Below are positions 55,323-64,000 of a stretch of 64,000 nt of DNA, in pieces. The stretch is from Pseudopyrenochaeta lycopersici (Eukaryota; Ascomycota; Dothideomycetes; Pleosporales; Pseudopyrenochaetaceae). Numbering within the stretch: the stretch's first letter is position 1; each line of letters starts with the position of its first letter. A program made the translations under genes and the position numbers. Below the pieces are notes generated by a model. The model was not told the origin of the DNA. It did not search any database and saw only the letters and a list, made by a program, of their open reading frames with translations. The DNA is taken from contig NHZP01000023.1 in assembly GCA_003313425.1 (NCBI GenBank), forward strand, positions 806,001-870,000, written 5' to 3'.

Positions 55323-56786
55323 CAAGTACCACTTGACAGCGTTGGTAGTAATTTAGTTAGTGTCGACAGAGATACTGCAGCGTCAATTTTAATGTGGTTC
55401 CAACGGAATCGTTTGATGCCCCTTTCCGGTGCAGCCGAGGTGGCATCACAAGTTACAGCCCTGTGGCTGCAGCCTGGGGCTGGATTAGAGCTGTTTCCAG
55501 GCTCAGCGCTCGCAACAGCCGGTGGGGAAACCCACCTTTCCCCAGAATCCGCCCCGGAATTCCCCAGAATTACAGCCACAATTCTTTTGAATGATCCATG
55601 GATTCCCTTCGTCTGTGCAAATAAAAAAATAGAAATTTGTCTCATACCCGAACACCCACTGTACTTTGATATCGTGGTTGTGATGTAACAGACCCTCTTT
55701 CTCAGGGTACCTCAAAACTAGCCTGGGTTTCTGTCCCGCAAGGGCATTTGTTTTCTCACCCTTTACATGCCTGTTATTATCCGCCATGTCTCATATGGAT
55801 TTATGGTGCCTTTGGAAATATCATGTATTAGCCTTAGGAATGTATTCTAATCTAGCTCTTGATGCTATAAACAGATTTGAGCTGAGCAAAGCCGTCATCA
55901 AGAGAGGTAGAAATGTGCAGTCTCGCCGCGACTTCTGAAAAGACAAGGCTATGAAGTATCTACAAGAGGAAATAGGCATAGTCTTACAATGTCATTGCTA
56001 GTTAAGTAGAAGTATGCTTGTAGTAGAGTGATTAGTTGAACGGCCTCAATTGTTCGCCAATGGCAAGACTCGTTGAGATCGAGCTGAGATTATGGATCGC
56101 TCACTTCCTCCCGGCGTTTCCTATCTCCACTACCCCCGGAATACCTCCTCTATTCCGTTGTTTGATGCTCGGATGAATGTCTTACTTCTCAATAATCAAA
56201 AGGCTGCTATTTGATGCCGACCCGAATACAGGCGGTCACGAGAACGCTAAGTGTGGAGCCGAAGCCCTATGCCCCCTCATATTTCATTTTGAGAGTATCC
56301 GCCGACCGGAGTAAAGTATGGGCAGACTTTCTTTATTGTCATATGAAATTAGCGGACTTAAGTTTTCCTTCTGCCAAGTTATACGAAGGTCGATTAAAGA
56401 GAACTTCAAACACCCAACTGTCTAAAAGAAAGAAAGGCAGTGAGGTTGTATAAAACGGCCCCTAGGTCCTGTGAGGAGCACAAATAAAGGTAGAGGGAGC
56501 GTTGACCAACGGAAGTGCTTATTTGCACTGATACGTCCCTGGTCTGCATCCAAGAGCGGACGTCGCTGATATTTCGGTGCCCTTCATTACAAATCAACGT
56601 TATGAACTCGACGCATTTAGTTGAGTACTGCGACGTATCGCTGGGAGAAGAACCAAAACTTAGAGCTCCATTAATATGAACAGTCTGCAGAATTGTCCCC
56701 AGGGCGTTCGAAAGCAATAGATAAAGTTCGTTTAAATCTCCAATTTTGGCTAGATCAAGTGACTCTCCTGATTCATTAAGCTCAAT
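55323..56786. other. Intergenic, promoter of MFS transporter
   Basis: 1.46 kb with no supported gene. GC-rich near 55430-55580, with repeated CCCCAGAA and CCGGAATT words, AT-rich elsewhere. An ACGGAAT site lies at 55403-55409. Confidence 0.55.
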
Positions 56787-57538
56787 CTATTGATTACCCA
56801 GAACTCTTTTCCAATCTGCGTCCTGGCTCGCTTTGGCCCACCAAGCCGCAACATGCGGCCGTAATTGTATCTCCTTCTCATATCCAAGGCGCGCCCCTAA
56901 AAAATGAAACCACGGAATATAGAACACGTCAATCAGACTGAATTCCTACGATAAAGTAAGCAATTTACTTTTGGCCCACTAATGTAATTTGGGTCACCTT
57001 TCCAGCAATCCACGTCCGCTGAGCCAACACCTTCTCTGAATAATCTAATACATCCTTCAGCTCACCCTCAAGTCGTTTTACCAAGGCTGCATCTGTTTCC
57101 TGGCCTGTAATCATCTTCTTGAAAAGCTTTTCCCACCCCAATCTACTAACTGTGGGTTCAAAGTACGCATATTCCACGCTTGCTGCCTCTTCAAAGGCGC
57201 CGAGCGCTGCTGTGTCTGTAGGCAGGCTCAACGAGCCGTGATATTTGGTAACCAGGTACCTAGAGATGGCGCGAGATTCGAAGAGTTTGGTGCCATCGTC
57301 ATCAATTGCTGGAATCTTGCCAAATGGATGATGAGCTGTCATGAAGTCCTTTGACTAGATTTATTGAACGCGTTAGGTAAATGAGTTGAGCATTACAACA
57401 GGATTACTAACTCACATGATGCTGGCCTTTCGTTAAGTCCACATTTTCCATCTGGAAGGGCAGACCCAACTTTTCTAGTACAAGAAGTACAATCTGTGTG
57501 CGAGTAGAGTACCCAGCTCCGAAAAGAGTGATGGCCAT
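56787..57538 (-). CDS. Glutathione S-transferase
   Basis: Three exons, 57538..57416, 57354..56998 and 56945..56787, give 212 aa. N-terminal thioredoxin-like domain: MAITLFGAGYSTRTQIVLLV, then HHPFGKIPAIDDDGTKLFES, with the cis-Pro and the ES glutathione site, and RAISRYLVTKY. The helical C-terminal domain has EKVLAQRTWIAGK joined through a 52-nt intron to EFSLIDVFYIPWF, the conserved 'x-S-x-A/I-D' N-capping box, then a final W-rich helix (AAWWAKASQDADWKRVL). It fits theta/phi-like fungal GSTs that conjugate or isomerise electrophiles. Adjacent oxygenases could supply such substrates. The 289-bp 5' gap to the regulator holds a TTCCGAA site. Confidence 0.95.
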
Positions 57539-57827
57539 TTTGACGCCTGTGAAACCTTTACGTGAAAACTACTTCCTCAGGCAAAACAAGACGAGAGTAA
57601 ACATTGAATTAGTTCCGAATGCACTCAGATTATGTAATGTGTCCCTAATTCGTCGCCAGGGTCGGGGCTTCGGCTCCACAAGTCGGGTACCCCCACCGGG
57701 ATGAGATAGTCCACTAAAGCTTTGGATAATTCCCACCCCGTAAATCTCTACCGCAAAATTCATGTACGGACATGCAGAGCTCCTGCTCTTCTAGTGAATG
57801 ACTTTATTGGCTATCGGATGCATATAC

Positions 57828-60432
57828 TCAATTGGATACGCTTGTGGCTTCGCTCGCTTCAAGACGCTTCAACAATTGCAAAAATGCTTTGCTTATGCCC
57901 CAGCTCTTCAGCATTGACATAGCAACCATAGACTCCCTCAGGAGTTTCTGCCTCCCTTGCTTGCATAATATATTTGCCACGCCAGGCAATTTGACTCGAC
58001 CACGCCCATTGGATATCCAGTCGCTGACCTGTGAGCTATCAATGTCGGCAGTTCCAAGGGTTATCGAGGTTGATGCGTCCTGCTCCACAATAAAACCCGT
58101 GACTTCAGGCCGTTCAAAAAGGAGCGAATATAACCAAAGCGTTAGACTCGCCCTGAGCAGATAGACAGGTATCGAGTAATGTGTCATGTGATTATTTCGG
58201 ATTGTTTCGAATAAGCGTGCTGCGTAAAAGACCATCTCTCGGCCTCGGTTGGGCGTTTCCTTCCACGATTCCCCAATCTCAGAAAGTTCACGGTCATTCA
58301 TGCGATCGTATATTCGACTAAATGCCGCTGTTGTAGTATCTTTCGTGGGGCCATAACAAAACATTAAGGCTGCAAGACAGATGGCTTTGTGTGCCATCAA
58401 AGCTTTAAGGTCATTGACGGGAGTGTTCTGCTCTTCTTCCATTATTAGCAACAATCTTTCCAGAACCGCCTTCGTGTGTGCCGTGTCAGTGGAAGAAAAA
58501 CTCTTTCGACAGTCAAAGGGATCCGCCGGCTGGGCCCTCTCCATGAGCACTTCCAACATCACTTGTTTTCCGATAGTGCCAGTCTGTGGCCAAACGGATG
58601 TCCAACTGTCAGAAGAAATGATATCTATAAGTGGCTTTGTGCGCCCAGACCCTGAGTACAATGTCAACTAACGTAAGCAAAAATGTTGTCACATCAACGA
58701 ACCTAAGCCGGGAGGGAAGCTTGCCCAGCTTTGAGCATTCATTGCGCCCCACCTTTGCTCAGCCTGGGGAAGAGAGTTCCTCAGCTCACTGGAGTTTAGA
58801 ATAGTTGTCAGGTTAAAATTAGCACGGAATGCCGAATCAACCAGCTATATCTTGGAGTTAGCTCGGCCACCGCGTTGCAAATACGACTCACCCAAACCCC
58901 GAATCCAGTCCGCCTTCTTTCTTCATCTACGGCCCAGAGCCGCCAGGTCTGTTCAAGGGGCACTTCTAGTTGAGAAATACGTTCATGATTCATAACGTCA
59001 TCGAGTAGGCCCTTTCTTCTCGCAAGCGCAACTGGAACTGCTTGCAAGATCTCTGCAACCTCCAATGCTCGTCTCTCTCCAGAATACGACATTCCTAAGC
59101 TGTTTAACATAACAACTTGAGTCATCCAGACAGTTCGGCCATGCTTATTCTGGAACTCGCACTGTGGGAATCATGGCGTTAGATCGAAAAAAAAATGTCA
59201 GGAGGCGGTGTAAAACTTACTTGACGCGAAGCCTGTCTCCGAACAAGCTCATGAAGACTAAGTGCACAGGCAAAAGCATTCTTCAGATTAGAGAATTGCG
59301 CGCCGATAGCTGCGACAGCCAAAACTAATAGAGGATGAGTTTCAGGAGACGAGAAACTAGCTTTGTGGAGAACTGGAAATACAGGATGGAAATATTCAAA
59401 GTACAGCTGAATCCAGGCATTCAGGACCGATCGGGGAGGTATCTTTGGATTACTGAAGAGTGGGTAATGCGACTGTGATTGCACTTCATCTAGTAACCGG
59501 CTTATAGCATCTGCTTTCTCATCAGACAGGCCGTCAATGTGTGCAAAATCTTCTATGTCAACCTGAGCCAGCGAGAGCAAGTCGATTTCTTGAAATGCCA
59601 ATGGTGCGTCAACCTCAATAGACGTCGGATGGTACTGCCGCATATCGACGGCATCCTTGTCAAGAACGGGCGTATGACTGCGGCTGAAAAGCTCGGCAAT
59701 GTCAGATGCTGGAGTTGGTGGCAAAGGATGCATCGGGTTACGTGGAGTCTCTATGATCATCTGAGACGGGCCAAACTCAGTGCGCGTAATGTTTTGAAAA
59801 AGCTGAGTTTCCTGTTGAAGATCGAAGGGTGCTGGCCAAAAATTCATATCCAGACTGTCTGACATCCAATCAGCACTCCCTAGATCTTGATGAAAGCCAA
59901 AGGATCTAGGCGCGCCGAAAAGGTCGACATCGAGGAACTCCTGGGAAATATCATTTTCAAGTGCGGACATGTGAAACTCCTGGGTTGGATCCATGAACAT
60001 GGATTCATCGCCATCCTGGCCAGTCTTCGGTTCGGAGGCTCTTCGTTTCGGTTGCGGCTGCGGCTCCTGTTCTGTGGACTGCTGTAAAGCAGCTCTTCTC
60101 CTCTTGGACGGTTCGTAGAAGCAATCAGCACTGGCGAGAGTGCATTTCTCGCACGGCCGGAAGCCATCACATCTGATTTTGGCCGTGCTGCACCGCTTGC
60201 ACGCACGTGAAACTCGTTGACGCTCACCTGGCTTCAACAAAGCCATCTGAGTTGTCGCATCCACGTGAGTGGAACTATGATGACGGGCCAGAGAGTCAAT
60301 CCTTCCGAAGCTGCTGCCGCACACGGAGCATGCGAAGGGCTTCTCTCGAGTGTGAGTACGGAGATGTCGCTGGTAGTGCTCACGTCTCTGGAAGCCAGAG
60401 CCGCACTGCTCGCAAGTCAATTGATCTGGCAT
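57828..60432 (-). CDS. Hybrid C2H2 / Zn2Cys6 transcription factor
   Basis: Four exons, 60432..59221, 59161..58892, 58844..58703 and 58651..57828, give 815 aa. Two C2H2 fingers come first ([21 protein letters not shown] would be 21 residues, so key parts: CEQCGSGF...HLRTH and CSVCGSSF...HHSSTH). A Zn2Cys6 cluster follows at about residues 77-104 ([13 protein letters not shown]...CEKC), with a basic linker SKRRR. The middle and C-terminus carry the fungal_trans region: [48 protein letters not shown]. Introns are 46-59 nt and phases fit. This double DNA-binding layout is common in regulators of catabolic and secondary-metabolite genes. Its location inside the oxygenase group suggests local control. 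Three TTCCGA sites lie in its own promoter. Confidence 0.94.
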
Positions 60433-60870
60433 TTATGCGGGCTGCACAGCAGATACGAAACGGAGTTGCGGGGGATATATAGCAATATATAATTGTAAGC
60501 GGTTTTTGTGAAAGTGAGTCGGAGCTGGGCAGGGAGTGCAGGGAGTGACCGAAGGATGCATACAAAGGATCCACTTCCCCACAATCCTAGCAGACGTGGC
60601 GTCCAGGCGGGGTGGAGGTAATTCCGACCACATTCCGAGCACGTGAAGGCATAGCGTTTTGCCTCGATACAGAACCAATCCAATTCACATTCGGAATCTG
60701 CCCCTAAATTCAGCAGAGCCCTCCCATTCATGAACCCTGAACGGCTGAAGGCAGACCAAAATACTGAGCTCCAACCCATGTTTCATCGTATCTAGAGACA
60801 AGAGAAAGCCTCTTAAGGCTTTACTGCAATCTTTACATCTAATTTCTCTATCATATCTAGCAGAAACTTT
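60433..60870. promoter_or_regulatory. Promoter of the hybrid regulator with repeated TTCCGA sites
   Basis: ATTCCGA at 60621-60627 and again at 60632-60638, and the inverted form TCGGAAT at 60691-60697, all within 80 bp and 190-265 bp upstream of the regulator ATG. May be autoregulatory sites; inference from repetition only. Confidence 0.4.
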
Positions 60871-62657
60871 TCAGCGCCCTAATATTTTTTTCAGCGCTGC
60901 TCTCAGCTCTTCGCTGTGGTTGGTAACGGTCCGAGCTCGCCAGGCAATGAAGCCATCGGGGCGCACGAGCAGCGCCTCATTCTGCTCCAGTCCACACTTG
61001 GAACGTAGAGCGCCTGCGCCATCCCGCCAGGGTCTCGAAGACTCGTGCAACTCATAAGAATCTAGAGCAGGGTGTTTGACGTCCTTTGCGGCTTTGATCC
61101 ACGCGGACTGCGGCTCGGTGGCTATCAACACCAAATTCTGCTTTGCCAGGTCAAGCGTGGACACACTCTCATTGCCTGAATTGCGCTGCAGCCAGACGTG
61201 AGGGAAACGAGACCCAGCTGTACCAGAGGGCGATAATGGGTTTTCGTAAGGCTGCCGCGTGCCTTCCTCACCCTCGACGATAGCACCTTCAGGGTAGCGA
61301 TACCCAATTTCTACCGTCAAGTTGGATTCCTCACGGGCCGGTGGCTGTATTTGGTCAACTCTGTTGTAGAATCTGCTAGTTGCCTGATCTACTGCAAAGG
61401 CATTGACGGGTTGTCGCTCCTTGCTATACGTCTCAAGCAATGAGGGCGACGCGAAGCCCTTTAGCACGAAGGCCAGCTTCCACGCGAGATTATGGGAATC
61501 GCCAATACCCGTATTTCCGCCCAGGCCGCCTGTGGGAGGCATTGTGTGTGCAGCATCACCAGCTATCAGCACACGGCCTCCCTTTGACTGAAGCCTATCC
61601 GCATTATAAGAGGTCATGGCCCAGTATGAACAAGCCTGTACCTTCAAGTCTGCGTCTTCGGGGAGACCGGAAAGGTCAAAAACGTACTTTCGCGCCTCTT
61701 CTGAAGTGACACTGTCTTCAGGGAAATCATTCTTTTCACCGGCTCTATTCACCATGACAATCGCTGTCTGGCCCTGATTCTCCAGGCGAAACCCTCCACT
61801 GATATTAGGATTCAGTACATAGATGACGCCATGAACCGAGCGTGTACCCAAATACGAACTTAAGTCTCCTGAAATTCGAATCGAAAGGCTGTTGCGCAAT
61901 GTACCAACCCCGCTCATCTTGATGCCCTCCTTGACGCGGGTGCTGCTTCTGTTGCCATCACACGCAACAAGGTATTTTGTCCTATACTTCTTATAACTTT
62001 GGGTCCTAAGATCCTGAACGACAACCAACACGCCATTCTCATCTTCTTCATAATGGACAACCAGCTTCCCATAAATTTGGGTGCAGCCAAACCTCGCAGC
62101 ATTTGCTCGCAATAATGGCTCAAACATAGCCTGCGTGATCCATAACCAACTGGTGCATGGAGTCACATCATTGATTTCATTCTTATCATTTTCTTGCACG
62201 TGTGCTATTGTCTTCCCGCCGATCAACTTCTCCACGATGAGCATGCCTGCATCAATGTCAAACTCTTTTGCGCTTTCGGCCTTGGCCTCCTTTTCCAAGC
62301 CTAATTGGCGGAGAATCTCAACCGTACGATAGTTCAAGCCCGCGGCTCTGGGGTGCGTTCCGGAAGGCGGGTGTCGGTCAAATGAGATGCTCCTAACACT
62401 GATACCGAGTTAATATACTGTCTTCTTAACGGAGTTGAAGGATCATACCCATGATATCCAAGAAGTAATCCCATCATCATACCCACCATGCTGGATCCTA
62501 TTATCACTACTGGCCATTCTTCTTTTTCAAGAAGAATGTTAGAATGATCAAAGTCTCCAAACAAGGCGTCCTTCACACTGCTTTCAAAAGATCGAGGAGG
62601 CAGTTCCACCTCTTTGTGGCCATTGCCATTTGTATTTGTTTGATATGCGGCAGACAT
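60871..62657 (-). CDS. FAD monooxygenase, phenol-hydroxylase / PHBH type
   Basis: Two exons, 62657..62449 and 62392..60871, give 576 aa. The intron (GTATGA donor, TTAG acceptor, phase 2) joins LLLGYHG to SISFDRHPPSGTHPRAAGLN. The family features are the aromatic hydroxylase set: an N-terminal nucleotide-binding strand (VVIIGSSMVG), a DG motif (LVACDGNRSSTRV), a GD motif (VLIAGDAAHTMPPTGGLGG) and a NLAWKLAFVLKG helix. The first motif has S-S-M where G-A-G/P is usual, so FAD binding may be altered. The C-terminal part (LVRPDGFIAWRA) is the thioredoxin-like end of phenol hydroxylases. A perfect CCG/CGG inverted repeat lies 148 bp upstream of the ATG. Aromatic or quinone-like substrate inferred. 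Confidence 0.93.
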
Positions 62658-63202
62658 ATTATTTAAAGTTCAAGTTCTAAGCCGTTGATGTAATGGCCCA
62701 ATCTGACATCAGAATATAGGCTCGCGTGACTGATATACTCTTGTCGCGTTATGCTTTATTTGCAAAGGGTTCAGGGACGCACTAAATTTCAAGGAACAGT
62801 CTACATTCCGTCAGAACCGACGGAATTCAGGAGTGGGACCCGAGCCATACCGGGTGCTCATCCAATATGACGGCTATGCCCACATAAATTCCCGCGATGA
62901 CTAAGTGGACGCATCCAATTCCTCTTGGACCCGATCTTTACTATGATCCGCATGAATTGGGTAGACTGCCGCATGGATATTCGGTATTGAGAGGGCTGAC
63001 ACCATATTTCATCGAAAACCTTGGATATCACATGTATAAGCCCTGTTGTAGGGTTTTACTCTTGATATGATGTCCTGTCTATCGCAAAAAGACAAATTTA
63101 CATGTAGTCCTTTGACATGAAATTGCACCTTCGAACCATGGAGAACACAGATAAAACTTTGAACAAAAGGTACACGGGAACCATATAAGTATTCAATTGT
63201 CA
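62658..63202. promoter_or_regulatory. Promoter of the phenol-hydroxylase-type gene
   Basis: Contains the inverted repeat at 62805-62826 and the 3' end of the last partial gene. No gene seen. Confidence 0.5.
62805..62826. promoter_or_regulatory. Inverted repeat ATTCCGTC-N6-GACGGAAT, candidate operator
   Basis: Perfect 8-bp arms around a 6-bp spacer. The outward CCG/CGG pair is the kind of site that Zn2Cys6 dimers bind. Position 148 bp before the ATG is right for an activator site. Binding by the neighbouring regulator is inference. Confidence 0.5.
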
Positions 63203-64000
63203 TTATGCCCTATACTTGATGCTTGCATCCGAACTCAATACACGCTCTGCTTGTTTAACTGGGAAAGAGTTCCATGCGTACAGCCACATGTTCTCAGGCA
63301 GTTCGGCATCAGGGACATATTTTTTCAGATCATCCATTACAACTTCACGAAGTTGGTCACCCACCCTGGACATAAATAGGATTGTTACAGCGTGCTTATA
63401 GCGGATGTCGTTGTACATCTTCAACCGTGCACTGATCTGTCTTGGCTCAGTGTCTGCTGTGAAAAGTGTGCCGAGTGTTGCGGCGTCCTCGAAGGCTTGT
63501 GCTCCTCCTTGACCTTGATCTACAATGATGGCTTAGTTCACAAAGTTTCAAATTTTTCGGGGTAAGGCTTGACTTACGTGGAAGTGTTGGATGCGCCGCG
63601 TCGCCAATGAGCGCAAGCCTTCCACTATAAAAGCACCGTGGCGGATCTCGAGATGCAAGACTCCAGAGCTTCAAATCTTCGGCTTGGCTGCAAAACTCGC
63701 GCAGTTCAGGACTGAAGCTCTCTACTTCAATCATAAGATCTTCTAAGTTTCCAGAATTCAGCCATGATGACTCGCCCGTCTCCTCCCCATGATCAGGATG
63801 GAACATGACACAATTGACTAGGGTTCCAGACCGGCATGGATATATTATCAGACGCCTCTCTTTTGAGTTAAAGGCGTTCAGAGATCGCATGCCTATTTGG
63901 TCGAACAGTTTTCTGGTCAAAGGATTCCCCCTCACCTTCTCCATCGGTACGAGGAAACGGAAGCAGTTCTGTCCAGTGCTCTTCTTTTTCTGATGTTCAC
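63203..64000 (-). CDS. Partial FAD monooxygenase, salicylate-hydroxylase-like
   Basis: The two visible exons, 64000..63578 (open at the window end) and 63519..63203, give the C-terminal 245 aa. The visible part starts within a GQNCFRFLVP segment. LALIGDAAHPTLP is the GD motif that closes the FAD site. A 58-nt intron (GTAAGT, TTGTAG, phase 1) then leads to HQGQGGAQAFEDAATLGTLF, the conserved 'P-x-x-x-Q-G' region of salicylate hydroxylase-like group A monooxygenases. The N-terminus with the first Rossmann motif lies beyond the window. It shares orientation with the five genes before it, so the gene group continues past the edge. Confidence 0.93.

Noticed and set aside
1..64000. tRNA, rRNA, CRISPR array or intact transposon
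   Set aside because: No cloverleaf with a recognisable T-loop, no regular repeat-spacer array and no transposase, reverse transcriptase or integrase motif was seen on either strand.

Overview
The window is nuclear DNA of a filamentous ascomycete, most likely a Dothideomycete or a close Pezizomycotina relative. The evidence is short spliceosomal introns (mostly 45-60 nt, GTRNGT donors, CTRAC branch sites), fungal-specific families (fused urease, scytalone dehydratase, cutinase, TEA and Zn2Cys6 regulators, UNC93-like and drug:H+ antiporter MFS proteins), no operons, and AT-rich gene-poor islands. About 27 protein genes can be modelled, most with several exons; the models below were built by hand from frame, splice signals and family similarity. 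I saw no tRNA, rRNA or CRISPR.

Layout. 1-4.3 kb: a partial low-complexity protein and a conserved unknown protein, both minus strand. 5.0-7.9 kb: complete seven-exon urease with every nickel ligand. 8.4-11.4 kb: a large zinc-finger protein. 12.5-16.1 kb: a pepsin-like membrane protein without normal catalytic motifs, overlapping tail-to-tail with a polytopic membrane protein. 16.6-18.5 kb: a VOC protein and scytalone dehydratase (DHN-melanin). 20.3-31.6 kb: RNA and housekeeping block (NAM8/Csx1-type RNA-binding protein, an uncharacterised disordered protein, a zinc-ribbon protein, dynein LC8 light chain, ribosome-biogenesis factor Mrd1). 32.6-36.9 kb: a TEA/ATTS regulator and a three-finger C2H2 gene with a damaged start. 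36.9-38.8 kb: a gene-free island with two foldback inverted repeats. 38.8-44.3 kb: dsRNA-binding protein, HMG-box protein, Nit-type amidase. 44.3-47.3 kb: AT-rich gene-free island. 47.3-49.7 kb: convergent UNC93-like transporter and cutinase.

50.7-64 kb holds six genes all on the minus strand: Baeyer-Villiger monooxygenase, MFS transporter, glutathione S-transferase, hybrid C2H2/Zn2Cys6 regulator, phenol-hydroxylase-type FAD monooxygenase and a salicylate-hydroxylase-type FAD monooxygenase running off the window end. Composition, shared orientation and a recurrent TTCCGA-type promoter motif suggest an uncharacterised oxidative catabolic or secondary-metabolite cluster. No backbone synthase is visible.

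The most unusual molecular signal is at 21755-22399 in the NAM8-like gene. The last exon can be joined in frame through canonical sites close to family expectation only if a 54-nt intron is removed first and the new junction then acts as the donor of a second intron. That is the layout of a spliceosomal twin intron (stwintron). Other notable points are a GC-AG intron hiding the last BVMO exon, a probable one-base deletion at the start of the C2H2 gene, and two long near-perfect hairpins.
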